Shown here piece after piece: positions 39,950-52,837 of a stretch of 64,000 bases of DNA. The stretch's first letter is position 1; every line of letters starts with the position of its first letter. Below the pieces are notes generated by a model. It was not told the DNA's origin and did not search any database. It saw only the letters and a list, made by a program, of their open reading frames with translations. Made by a program: the position numbers and the translations under genes. Source of the stretch: Struthio camelus (taxonomy: Eukaryota > Chordata > Aves > Struthioniformes > Struthionidae); NCBI RefSeq assembly GCF_040807025.1, contig NC_090946.1, positions 5,312,001 to 5,376,000 on the forward strand. The letters are read 5' to 3'.

Positions 39950-42900
39950 TCACCTGCTATTGCAAAGAAGAATTAGGTTCTGGACCGACAGAACAGTGGA
40001 ATTCTCATTCTGCCCTGTCACCAGGTGCCTGTCCAGCACGACATGTACAGCATCCGGCTTGCTGGCTAAATACAGAGGGGAAAAAAGAACAACAACAAAA
40101 AACAAATATTGTGTTTCAGTATCATGTCACTGATGAAATTCTAATACATAAGATAACTATTTCAAACAAACATATCTGCTGGGTGACCGACATGCTGATC
40201 TATAACCTCAAGAGACAGGGACAATGTCAAGTCCTTAATTCTGAAACAATTTCACTACGAAGTCCTTCTCTAGAAGGACAGCAGGATTGACCCCTTAATT
40301 CAGTTGATACCAAATGGACAAAGTGTGTATTTCAAGAGATTTTCCTAAAAAACCCCCTCACCAAAGTAAGTTTCTTGTAAGTTTTAATCACACTGCAATA
40401 CACTATAGACTCTCCTTATGTAAGACATCAAAGTAGTAACCACTCTGCTACAAAGAGCCTGCAGAAAGATATTTACTTTCTGGCCAATTATAATGCCCTG
40501 ATGTGTTAATATCTGCCAGCAATAGTTCAGTATTCCACCTAGTATTTTTAATTGCAGATAGAAACATTATTTTGCCAGTAATGACAGACTCGCATTTTTC
40601 TCCCCCTCTCCCAGCTGCTTACCAACTATCTAAATATAGGCTAAGGGCCTTTACACATGCTTCTCCTCCTCTTGCTTAACTTGCTCAGTACCACTTCAGC
40701 CAAACATATATGACATAACAGCTACCACCAGGCAAGTGAGTGAGATATTAGCTTTTAAACTGCTTATTACTGAACCAGTTATGCAGAAGGAGGTGGCAGT
40801 AGCTCACTCAAAAAGCACAAAGATAAAGAATATACAGCACTTTGATAAGACAGTGGCATTTCTTTTCTCTTGTTAAAGGACACATATGCATAGCCTTAGG
40901 AGCCTGGTTCCATTTCCTGTCTATTCTATGTGTATAACTTCTATTCTAGCCATTTCAAGCAGTATCAGTTTATTGGTTGGCACTAGTCTGTTAAATAAAG
41001 GATTAATGACTTAAATACCATGGGCACCTTGTTACTCTCTTTAAGCACAGTATCTAAAAAATTTACCTAACAAAATAAGAGACTGAAAGGCAATCATAAC
41101 TGAAGAACAGAGTCGTTCACAGTATATTATTTATTTCTGCCTGTAGCTCTTTAGTATTGCAGGAAAGTAGCACGTATAGGGAAATTATACTTTTCCCTGA
41201 ACCTCCAGAAATAATCTAGCATAGACATCTTTTTGTTTTAATGGATTTAGTTTCTCACACGTCACAGAAGTTGAGGTTTAACAGTTTGACAGTGAAGCTG
41301 TTACACTTGTGACTATTAATAATGTGTATATAGTACTTGATAAAAAAAAAAAAAAACCACACACACAACAAAACCAGATTCATCACGGACGTATTTTATT
41401 CATAGCTATTAGGCAATTAATCAAAGCCAGCACAACCATTCAGCATACCCTCTCCAACTTTAAATGATGAACCACATTTACCTGAATAAAAAACAATCCC
41501 CAAATCTAAAAGTTAACCTCTCAGCACAGCACATAATCCCCGCCATGGGGCAAGGGACCAGTTGCAGTACATCACCTACACACGCTCTCCCCCACAGGTA
41601 TGAAGACAGTAACAAGTCACTGTGAATCAGCAGATCCATGGTAACTCCTGCACATGCTCTTCCCTGCAGTACACGTTCTTCCTTCACCGCAGGATATGCT
41701 ACCTCACATTCACCATGGGGTAAAAGAGTATTCATGGACAACCAGAGTAGCGTATTGCTCTATTTCTGCGCACATAGTATTTCATGTCACTTATTCTTAA
41801 AATACAATTTTTTAAAATCTATTAGGCTATTTGTTTACACCATGAAATGAGAATGCAAGACACGAGATATTCTGTCAGAATCCTGTTCACCTGTGTAAAA
41901 ATGGCACACAAACATTCATCTTCAGCACTCAGCTACAAGGACAACAAAAACGTGACATACCACTAAACGTAGCTCCAGCATCTTTCACAAAATCCTCCAC
42001 AATAATGGACAAACTGGCAAAATTAGGCTGCCTTATTAGTTCATACACAGAAGGCTGAAAAAGAACAAAAGGAAATAAACGTCTTGCTTTTTACGAAAAA
42101 TGCTAAAGTGAAACCAAAAAAGATTTCCCTCCACAATTTATTTTTCTATCCCCAGCACCATTCTCCCAACTGTACAGAGAAAAATGAAATAGAAACAAAA
42201 TATAAAATCAAGTGACCACAGACAGCTTCTATGGATACCTGCAAGGAGCAAACTGAAAATTCTTATATGTGCCAAATAAAGAGGCAGAGAAAGAATGATA
42301 CCAAGTGTATTTTATTTTCACATATGAAGTGAAGGAATTGTTCCTCAATTCAGACCACAAAAAGATATCTGTGTTTTGCCTTTTCAACATCCAAACATTC
42401 CCTATTTAATTAGGATGACTAAGCAATATCCCTAATGGGTGTCACGTATGCAATTCTCTCTTCCCTGAATGACAAAGCTTTCCAAGGACTAACACAACAT
42501 CATGCCTAACAATTATATTTATAATTCCACTTAATTAAATTTCCAAAAGACTAGTTTTCAAGTAGTTTTAAAATACACTTTCTGCACTACAAAGTGTGAG
42601 GGAATATAAAGCTATTGGCTGCCATCCGAATTAAATCCAGTGCAATTACCATTAAAGAGAGAGGAAACAACATCTTGTACCCACAGAACAGATACAATTA
42701 TAGCTTAGTTTTGACAAAGAGCTGAAAACACTTTGCTGCTTAGCTGTAATAAAATACACCACAGTGAGTCTGGTGAGGCATTCAATTTCTATCTCAAGAT
42801 CAGCTCCCCAATAAGGCGTTACTGCAACTGGGTATTCTCACTGTTGTATTTGCTCACCTAACCGCACAGACTATTTTAAAGTAGAAACAATTAAAAATAT

Positions 42901-45900
42901 ACCCTATTGTATATTTTGAAGGTGCTCCATTGTGTTATTAAAGAGAGAGTATCCCAGCAAAGTCAAGTGAGTATACTAAAAACTCTCCCATCATCATATC
43001 ATGTGAGATGATGTGATATGATGAAATAACTCAACACATTAATGCAAATGTAAGGCCTCTTTTCCATTAGCACACAGCTTGACCTTCAATTTACCATGGT
43101 CTAGAGGTGCTGGCATTCAAATGTTCGTAGTCCTCAGACCCAAAACATGTTTACTCTTAAATAAAAACCTATATTGCAGCACTGGTTGTTTATCTTCAAG
43201 CCATGAAAGAACTGCAGGTTTATACCCACGCTGCAACACCTCTAGCCGATACTTCTGGTAGAAGTAGGTGGTTTTCACTGAGCTACTCTCTGTGGATAAA
43301 CCATTCAAAACAGAATACAAAAGAACTTTGTGCATCTGCACTCACAAATGAGAGTGGTATAGACCAGTTATTTAACTTGGTGGAGAATGCAGGTCTGGAC
43401 CCTGAATAGTGCATACGTGATTAACTTCACTTAAGCTGTTCTTCAGATTCAATCCCCAGTAAAGAGTACATAAGAGTAAATTAACTCTAAATAAGTTTAG
43501 ACTCTGCATGTGACACAATATTTGCATCAAAATGTGCATTTCGAGGTCCAACAGCTAAGCAGCTCTGCAGTTCCATGAAGAGAGAAAAATTAACAAGGAG
43601 TACTTTCAATATTGTCGTTCAGATTTCACATGCAGAAAATGAATGCGAATTTCATGGTTCCCATAGCAACTATAACTAGGCCATATTATGCATCTTATTA
43701 TAAAAATTTCATCATAGATTGCAGTACTAAGTATAAACACACCAGGACTCTCTTGGACAGCTTTTGAGAGTGCCACGAACTTCCTTTCTTAACTTTGTGC
43801 ATAAATTCCCAACTCTAGAAGTTGTGCTATATAAGTCTGCACTACCTTGGTGAACAGGTATAGGTCCTATATAAATGTAGTAGTTTGTGAGGTCAGAGAT
43901 ACGACAGTACTATAAACAAAACATCAAACATCAACATTATCTACCCACATTTTGAATTAGAAGCCAGTTTGTACAAATACCTTTTTTTCCCCCCCGAAAC
44001 CTTCTCTATATTTTAAAAGCAAAAAAAAACTTTGAGAAATAAAAGTTACCTTCAGCATTCATGAAACTCAGCGAGGTAACTCTTAAAAGCCCTCAACTAC
44101 GAATCCAAGGAGCTGCGGCAGTCAGTTCAGGCATTCTATTGAATCAATTTAGAGTTTATGAAATATTCTCCAAATGACAGTTTGTATGTATGTAGCAGGA
44201 TAATCCCTTCATACATACAGTGTGGGGCCCCTTGTGAAGGGCAATTGTCCCGCTCTTGAAAGTGAGCCTAGTGTACCAAACTGATGATTTATAGTTGAAG
44301 GAAATTGTAGGATGTGATCAGAAACACTGGCAGCATCACCTCAAATCACAGTCCCCTGTACAGCAAAAAAAAAGTCTCATAAGAGCAAAAAAACTCTTGA
44401 AACAGCAAAAAGTTACCTACCCCTGTCAGACTGTATTCCTGAAACGCCCAGGATTTATCCTCATTGGTGGCACAACACAAAGCTGCAACTCCATGTCCAA
44501 CCGCACAGATAGGTTCTATAGAAAAATCACAGTGCATTTCAGAAATTGTATCTTTAAATAGCCAATAGAGGTTATTGCAAGGTAGCAGTCTTGCATAAAC
44601 AGTGTTGTAGTACGGACTATTTTATTCAACACAAATATCTCATGATGTTCACCTACTGTTCTCAGTGCTGAAGTGCTGCAATATCCTAGCCAGGTATCCA
44701 CTGTTTGCAAGGTCCGTCATAGCCCCAGGACAGTTAGGAATCAACAACGCGTGATATCTAGCACCTAGTAAGGAAAAAAGGATAAACAAATTGTCATACA
44801 AATAACAAGCAAAATGAGGCTGATCATAATGTCATTTCAGATTTGACAAAATTAAGACAACCCAGCATAGCTCAGTCAAACACTATATAAACTTAACAAA
44901 CTAAAGAAATTACCAGATCTACATGGGGAAGAGAAAGAGTTATTTGAGATACAGAACACATATTTCCAATGAGACAGTCTTATGCAGACAAAGCTTAAAA
45001 CTGTTGTGTTTGCTGGCTTCTACTTTAGGAAAATGTTTATGTATTTCCAAAACTAACATCATGTAAAATGCTTTTAAAATGGTAATTGTATAAAAATGCC
45101 AACTCTAGCTGTCAGGGTTTGACTTAAAACACAAGTTGTATTTCTTTTCTGTATCCTACTTCCCTAAAAAAGCTAACATTAAGAAGCATCTGTATCCCTA
45201 ATAAACGGAGATGAGACACTGGCCAATTGTGATGACCCTTACCATCAATTGACTCCAATTTGGCAGGGTTTGCATATGATTTCATACGGAAGTCCTGTAT
45301 CCAACGCATGTTGCTTTCATTCACATCCACAAAGTCAATTGATTTCCCCTAGTAGAAACATGTTTCAAAGACTGTGGTTAATATCACTACAGAGACTTCT
45401 GTTTTGTTTCTGGAAGGATAAGCACGTGAGATTTTGTGAGACTTTAGCTATGAAAGTAGAGAAGTTTTCCAATCTTTCTACTGAAGAGGTTTCTTAAGAC
45501 TCATCTCTTCACTCTGTAGATAACAGATATTGGACAGTGAAGTTCAGAACCACGGGAAGCATGTCTTCATGTCTTCAGTTCAATATTAAGAAAACAAGAG
45601 TTTAAAAAAAAATGAGTGCCTTAATCTGTAAAGATAATAAAACATCTCTCAAAAATAGTTAGTATACTACTACTTTGTCAACTGATATATCAGTTGGTTT
45701 CACACTAAATCACAGTAACGTCCATTTTTACTTACCCCAGGAGTGGCAACTTGAAGATTAAAAGCAGAGCTAGTCAGTGTAAAGCAATGAAGGAAGGACT
45801 GGGCTGACACACCTGCAAAAGAGTCCTACAATTTAAGGAAAGAGCCGTTGCACTTTATACCAAATCATACTAGTACGTTTTCCTTGTAAGGTACGCAAAC

Positions 45901-46627
45901 TTGTTTTCCTCTCATCTTAAAAGTCTCAAGAGTTTCAGAGGCTTATTGTTAAATTTAAGAAATACGCAGCCCTCATCACAGCTAGGTATGGAGAGATACA
46001 TGCTAAAGGCATTCTGTCTGCCTGGGTTGGGGGTGAGAGGAAGGGGGGGGGAAAGGGCAGCTCTTTCAGGTAGTACAGCTCCGTGCATGCCCAGAACCAG
46101 GTAGAGATACAACCAAGGTGCAAGACAGCGCGCGGGCATGTATTCGCGCAGCGCTACTGTGCGCGCAGGGACACAGGGGCACGCATGCTCACCGGTGCAC
46201 CTCGCAACTGAGCACGCACTGCAAGCAAGCTCATACCCGCACAACGCAGGGGCAGCAAGCGCGTGTGCGTGCCTGCCCGCAGAGCACGGCTGAGCGGAGA
46301 GCAGGTACACCCCGGCCGCCCACTCTTGCGCACAGGCTGCTAAGATGCTGAAGGCCCGAAGACGGCACAGCCGTGCACGGAAGGGGGAACAGCGCGTACA
46401 GACAGGCTGTGCGCGCCTGTGCAGCCGCACGGCCGCGGACGCGCGGGGGCGCGCGCACAGCTGCGGGTACACGCTGCGTGGGGGGGGGGAGGGGAAGGAC
46501 CCTGCGCGCCGTATACTGAGGGACGAGCGGGGCCCGGCGGGACGGAGGTGCCTGCCGGCAGCGTCTCACCCGCGGCGGCGGCGCTGGCGACGATGAGGCA
46601 GGTGGGCTTGCCGAGCCGGTCCGACAT
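39950..46627 (-). CDS. GATD1: GATD1, DJ-1/PfpI-like class I glutamine amidotransferase-like protein (7 coding exons)
   Basis: Orthologue of human GATD1 (formerly PDDC1). Coding exons on the minus strand, in order, are 46627-46570, 45812-45736, 45348-45243, 44764-44657, 44515-44421, 42054-41961 and 40065-39950. Phases agree and the total is 654 nt, 217 residues (human 220). Recognisable stretches include [46 protein letters not shown] and [11 protein letters not shown]. Cys120 in PICAVGHGV sits where the nucleophile elbow of DJ-1 family proteins lies, so the fold is the flavodoxin-like DJ-1 fold; the biochemical activity of GATD1 is not well defined. The start lies in a CpG island. The C-terminus ends LLCNSR and lacks the final Lys I recall in the human protein; its stop codon sits inside a splice-donor-like sequence. 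It is convergent with the ZP-domain gene. Confidence 0.96.
42991..43024. repeat. 11-bp perfect inverted repeat, 12-nt loop
   Basis: TCATCATATCA (42991-43001) is followed after 12 bases by its exact reverse complement (43014-43024). It lies in GATD1 intron 5 and could form a small hairpin. No function is implied. Confidence 0.85.
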
Positions 46628-46990
46628 GGCGCGGGGAACGGCAGAGCCCGGCAACGGCACCAGCGGCGGCGGCGGCTGTCTCCTCCAGCGGCCCCCGCCG
46701 CGCATGCGCCGCGCGCGGAAGGGGTGGGGGAGCGCGCGCCGCCGGGCGGGCGGCCGTTGGGCGCGGCGGGGCGGCCGTTGGGCGAGGGGCGCGGCGCCTG
46801 AGGGGGAAGCGCCGCGGCGGCGGCGCCCGTGCGGAGGCGGCTGCGGCACACGCCACGGGTGTCGCGCCCCCCCCCCCGCCTCCCCGGGCGCTGCTGGCGT
46901 GTGGTGGCTGGCGTTGTTTGAGCAGTTCACCCTCCCGTGGACGAGCACAACGGTCCTGACCTCCGAGGTTCCCTACCTCGTCCCTGCGCT
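46020..46990. promoter_or_regulatory. GATD1: CpG island with GATD1 promoter
   Basis: A dense CpG-rich block surrounds GATD1 exon 1 (ATG at 46625-46627 on the minus strand) and includes GC-box-like and G-rich runs on both sides. The long open frames here on either strand are by-products of base composition. No divergent + strand gene could be supported. Confidence 0.75.
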
Positions 46991-49900
46991 GGTGCTTACA
47001 CCTACCGCAGGCAGTGTCTGGACCTCCTGTGCTGGCCTTGCTGAGGTGTCAGTGTTTTGTTTCCTCTCTGTAGCAGCATGGTAGTTTGGTTTAGAGACCC
47101 GCTCTTCAAGCTCTGCTCTGAGAGTAAGCCTTTTTTCCCCGCATCGGATTTTATTTTAGTACCCCGGTAGGATTGAAACCTCAGGGAAGGGGAAGTTAGT
47201 GACACCATGTTGTGGGTGGTCAAAGAAAAAGCAGCCGTTGATGTCAAAATGGCAAGTAGGTCTCGTTGCGTGGTTGGAGAGGCCAACCGTAGAGCGTTAG
47301 TGAGCTGGGTTTCAAACTGCCTTGCTCTAACCACATAAACTAAATACCAAAAACTTTCCCATGGAGTCCACGCCACCATTAGACGTGGTTTACTGTGCTA
47401 GCGATGTGAAGTGTTTCCGATGCACGAGAGAAGGAGGTATGAAACTCCTCCTTGAAACCAAAGCTATTTTTAACTTGCTGGTGCTTGGTATACGTCTTAT
47501 AATTTGCTCTTGATGTCTTTCACCCCTGGAATATATAGTCTCAGGATGTTGTGGGGGAACAGAGGAAACGCATTCTGCCCTTTTTGCATCCTTTAAGAAG
47601 TCGCAACTACTCACGATATATGGGATCCTAAGAGAGAACCAAGAATCCGTCAAAGCGATTTGCTGAAAAAATGAAGGATGAAATGCATGGATGCAGAACT
47701 GGGTGATTTCCTGGAGCCACTGAAATGAATATCAGAATTACAAACTTAATAAGATCATCTAAATGTTCTTTAAATTGTCTTTCCCATCCTTCATACCTGC
47801 TCCAGATTGTCTTTCTTGTATATACTTTTAATTGTTAATGACTCATTATTCTTCAAAAAAAAAGTTCATTTATTGCAGGTATCATTGCTCTTAGCTCTAC
47901 AGTTTGCCAGAGGAAATGTAATTTTTGTAAACCTTGTTCAGTTTCTGAATTTGCATTTTTCATCTCTATGCTAATTGAATAGGTTTATGTCTTGCTGGTT
48001 GCTAGTGTATTATAAAGAAACAATGCCACTATAAAATGATTGATAGGAAGCAAAGAGCACAATTCTGACATTATTTTGCTTTATTTATGTGAAGGGACCT
48101 GATTTTCAGCCTGGTTTCATAAAGGAAACGTAGCTTTTGCCATCATGCTATCTGTTTGTCCGTCTGTTCAATCATCTTCCTGTCCGTATCCTTTCCTCAC
48201 CAAAGCTGTGTTCTGAAATCACTCCTGCTACCTGGAGATGTCTGGATGTTCCTCTTTTTTTACTCCAGCTTAGCTACCAGAAAACAAGAAAAAACACTGA
48301 AAGGGTAGCATTTACTGTTCAGTTTAGCTACCTTGCAGGGGACTTACTGCCACTCCAGCAGTCTAAAGCTTTTATGTCACTGAGAATTGGATTTATGCTC
48401 ACTCCTTGCTTGTGAACCCAGAGTTTTTTTTTTCTGAACCTAAGAGCAGAAAGCAAACTGCTATCTCAAATCCTATCCTGCTCTTCCCATCCTCCCTAGA
48501 CTGCCCAAAATACAAAGCATTAGATGACTTGGCAACAGTTTAAAATCAAGACAGAGCAAGAAAAAAAGGCAGGCCAGAGAGCCCCAGTTGCTACAGGTTA
48601 AATTGTACATTGATGTCTTAATACATGACGTTCCACCACTCAGTAGGTGCCAGTGTTTCAATTTTACCAGAGCGCATGACTGGTAGATTTTGTAAATGAT
48701 CTTCTATTGAATTCTCTTCCAGCAAGCACTAGTTAAGCTTTGTGGTCTCTCTGTACTTAATCTGGGTGGTTAACAAGTGCGAGAAGTGACTAGTACTGTA
48801 TCATGAGGACTGTAAAAATTATTTGCTACTTCATGTTGACTGTTCTTTTTGATAAAGCCGGGAGGTTAATGGTTATGTTAGGTTAGGTGAGTGTTTCTCC
48901 TTCAGATCTAGTCTAGTAAAACAGTAGTGCTTATCTTTTAAAGTGATTTGGCATCATACTGTTTTCTTTGTGTAAATGATGGGTGGAGTAGGAGGGAACA
49001 GGGAAAAATAATACATAGTTTAAAAAGATAATTGTAAACATAGCCTCTGCCTTTCATAATATTTTAGGAAATAATGTAGGAGGGCTAGAAACCCCGCAAG
49101 TTTATTCTCAATATTCTGCGGAAGTCTTATGAAGTGTAACACTAAAGAATAATTTCCTGAAGCATTTATACAGTACCTACATCTCACGAGCATGTGTTGA
49201 AACCTTCCCTTCCTGCCACAAACACCCCCGCACATAAACACTGGTTAAAATGCACTAGTATGAAAAGGTAGGCCATTCTTGTATTTCTCTCAAAACACGT
49301 ATGCTGCTAGATACCAGGACTTAAATTTCATTCGAGCAATGTATTTCCTACATGATATTTTTGCAACTGATAATTTCAAAATACTTGATTAAAGAAATTC
49401 AACTAGAAGAAGGAAACACGCTTAAGTAGATTTTCTTTCAGGTTTCTACTGGGCAATTAATCGAAAAGTTCAGTCCAGCCACAAAACTAGAGCTGAAGAA
49501 AAACTTACTCTTTCCCCAAAGATGCAAGCTTGTTTGCCTATCCTACATACTAGCCAGAAGGTGTGAAGACACAGAGGATGGCATTCAGACTATCTGCAGG
49601 GATCACTAATTCCTGCTCCACATTGCACTAATGTCTCCATGCAGATAACAGCCAGAGTTGACTTGTGTCTAGCTCATTTGAAAGAAGTGAGCACCTTCTG
49701 CAGAATACAGGGTGTACTCACCAAATGAAATAGAAAGTGTGGCTAATTAATTTTTGCATGCCTTGGTGAGGTCACGATTATGTAGAGATCAGCCTAACTG
49801 CCCAATGAAGCCTATCATCAGTTAAGGGAAAGATTAATTTCATCCCTTTGGTTTTTTTTCAGAGAGCTATCTAGTCTTCCTAAGGCAGTTGTACAGTGGC

Positions 49901-50740
49901 CTAGAACAGGCACTAATAATTACAGTTCTCCCATGTGATAGAGTAATTGAACTCTCTGTGAGAGACAGTACAGCTGACGTTGATGGGCTGATAAGGATAC
50001 TGACTTACGCATCTGCCTTTAGTGCACAATGAACCTCATCTCTTCCAGTCATTAAGTGGGCATGGATTAACTGGCAAGGTCATACTGGTAAAAGGACATT
50101 ACTGTGCTTATAAAATAAGTGGTTTTCCAGTTACAAAATAGTTCTTAAGAAAGTCTCTGCATATTCAGTCCCCTCTTTTCAAACTGGCTTTGTACTCTGT
50201 GGAATGTATTGTCCAAGAGAGTCTTTAAAAGCATTTCTGCAGTTAAAGTTGAGAACCTGGATCATTCCTCAGGAAAAAGTGAGAAAAGAGGAAGAATCAA
50301 TAACTATATTACACTGTGTGTTTGATGGTTGCCATCTCTGCCTGGCACACACTGGAGACTGGATAAGAAAGCTGTGAAGCTAAAAGCATATGTTGCTGCA
50401 AGTTGCTTTGAACTAAAATATCTTTGAGTTAAAGAATTAAAGCTCACTGGCTGCATACTGGAGCACACCTTTACCTTCTGGAGACTGGATACAGGAAGAG
50501 TTCTGCAAGGTCTGGCACAGTTTATTTAAAAATCCATGCCCAAATGGCAGCAATGAACCCCACAGCTGCTGTGGCCTGTGATCAACAGGGACAAAGCCTG
50601 CTTTGGTCTTTGACCGGATTTGTCCTCCTCTGTAGAACATCCCTATAATACAGAATGAGATGGAAAACAGGTGATTTGGGCAGCTGGTAAAATACACAAC
50701 CTCAAGGAAATTATGACAGTGGGGAAGACTATAGCTCCCA
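46991..50740. other. intergenic, no gene recognised
   Basis: AT-rich spacer between the GATD1 promoter and the first CR1 of the right half. No coding exon, RNA gene or clear repeat was recognised. Confidence 0.5.
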
Positions 50741-50747
50741 TTTAGCT

Positions 50748-50966
50748 GAGGGAGTTTCTTCTCACTAGGTAAGAAGGTGAGGGTGACTGAGCACTGGCAC
50801 AGGTTGCCCAGAGAGGTTGTGGAGTCTCCTTCCCTGGAGTTATTCAAAACCCGTCTGGATGTGATGCTGGGCAATATGCTCTAGAGGACCCTGCTTGAGC
50901 AGGGGGGTTGGACTAGATGATCTCCAGAGGTCCCTGCCAACCTCAGTCATTCTGTGAATCTGTGAA
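50748..50966 (+). repeat. CR1 LINE, 3' end fragment
   Basis: Contains the CR1 C-terminal coding remnant (CAGGTTGCCCAGAGAGG, then CCCGTCTGGATGTGATGC) followed by the 3' UTR block GGTTGGACTAGATGATCTCC and a diverged ATTCTGTGAATCTGTG tail. It is the same 3' portion as the larger minus-strand copy about 2 kb away, but in the opposite orientation. Confidence 0.92.
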
Positions 50967-50994
50967 CCAGTAAATCCATGCTTGGACTATAGCT

Positions 50995-51988
50995 TGTTAA
51001 GATATGCAGGAAGATGACTAAGCCTGAGGTTTAACTGACTGAATAGGCCATGAGAAACTGCTCGACGTAAAAGATCGAACAGAGCGACAAGCTGATAAAC
51101 GTCACAGCACCGTGAGAGGTGCTCAGAGTTCCCAGATGGTTAAGGAGACCAAATGGTTATGTGAGAGACAGCCAAGCTTCGCAGACAGCTGAATGGGAAT
51201 TTTGGGTACCATCGGGGCAAAGAAGTCAGCAAGGCCTCTGCAAAGCACTCTGCCAGGAGTGCCTAGGTAACCATGTTAGTAATACTAAGTAAGGCTGAGA
51301 TTACATAGGTAACAGTATCAGAAATACCAAATTTGGGTGCAGATGTAGCAAAACTAGACCAATGGGGAAAAAGTAATTAGAAGTAGGCTATTTGGGAGGA
51401 GACAGGGATGGAGAAAGGGAGAGATCAAGGTGAACAGAGGAAAAAATAGGCATAGAGAAAAAGGAGTATAAAAGAGGCTAGTCAAGAGTAAGCAAGCTGC
51501 TGGTTAGTACGCTTGTTTGACCCTGTGCTTGATCACCACCTGGACTAGCTGGTGAGTATGAGGAGACCCACAGCTGGAAAGATCTGTCTGCTCAAGTCTG
51601 AGCAGATGACTAGGTAATGGGCCCAGGATCTGGGCAGGGATATTAGGCAGACTGAAAACCAGTGGTAATATGTGAGTGGTCCATGAGTGTGGGTGTGTTT
51701 GTGAATCAAGAGAGTGATAGTGTGTGCACGATTCATTCATGAACATCAGTCCTCATCAACTGGACAGGGGGAACGGGATCAGACTGTGTTAATCATGTTT
51801 ATATGAGCGCTCTTTTGTGTTTTTGTGGGTGCCAGTAAATGCTCTGTAGTTTGGCTGTGTTGGCTCTGTGTGTGTGTACCTATTGGGAGCACATGCTCAG
51901 CTTCAGTACCGGAAGGACCTGCAAATAGAAACTGCAGCACCCTTCATCTATGACGCTGGGGTATGAACAGTCAGAGCCTGTGACACCA
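50995..51988 (+). mobile_element. probable solo LTR of an endogenous retrovirus (approximate ends)
   Basis: About 1 kb with LTR-like layout: TG at the left, a clean TATAAAAGAGGC box near 51470, an AGTAAA polyadenylation-like signal near 51835, a GT-rich segment, and CA at the right. No retroviral coding sequence is next to it, so it is best read as a solo LTR fossil. Family not assigned (ERVL- or ERVK-like are both possible). Ends and a target-site duplication are not established. It is probably bird-specific and of intermediate age. Confidence 0.4.
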
Positions 51989-52836
51989 GAATGTGCTGGG
52001 GAGAATTAGTTGAGGGAAGAGAGTGAAGCAGCTTGAGCTAAGATTTCAGCTAAATTTTCTGCCCACACCTGTCTTTTAAGAAAAATACCATTGGAAAAGC
52101 TACCTGAAAGCATACCCAGAGGAGAGCAGCTCAGCAGCAAATGTGATTTCCGTTGGGGCTTTATTTTTACTCAGTTTGTGCTCCTGCCCTGCCCGGAACT
52201 TTGTACTTCAATATACTTCTGGTTCAAGTGACTAGTGCCTATGCCATTCAAATGCTGAGTGTCTCCATGAAGAAAACTACCACTATCTCCAAATTTTATC
52301 AGATTCAGGATTCAAAGCAGAATGGATGTACATGTACATGGAGACTTTTTTTTGCCTGTAACTCAAGTCTGCAACAGCTATGGAATATGGAAAAATCAAG
52401 CCCAAATGACATAGGAGAGAAAAATGACCTAATGTCCTGCATAGAACAGACGCTATTGGTTCTCTATTTTCGACCTTTGCAAGGCTGCAAAGTCTTTTGC
52501 ACTTGCAAATATAGCGGTTGCCCTTAGGAAAGGAGACAGCCTCCTCCTGCAATAGAGCAAGCAGCACTGTTCCATCACAGGCTGAAGAGGACAATTTGTG
52601 CGGGTGTCGCCACTGATTTCAAACTATGGGGAAGCCACAGGTTGGAGTATCACTTCTTGCTGCACCATCCCTGCTGCCTTTCCAGTCATGTCTGCACACC
52701 ATCTTCTGTTAAGAGGAGATGGATCAACTGTCACTGGAAGAGGGTGAGTTTGCCCCAGCCCAGTAATTGAAGAGTCTCAGTTCCTTTGAGACAATGCTCT
52801 CTCCTCATGCATATAAGGCAGGAGAGATTTCTGTCT
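51989..52836. other. intergenic, no gene recognised
   Basis: Unique-looking sequence between the probable LTR and the minus-strand CR1. A 124-codon open frame at 52153-52527 has no recognisable domain and is not supported as a gene. Confidence 0.45.
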
Positions 52837-52837
52837 C

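Noticed and set aside
45912-47084. Open frames of 80-220 codons around GATD1 exon 1
   Set aside because: Same CpG-island effect; no conserved domain and no splice partner apart from GATD1 exon 1.
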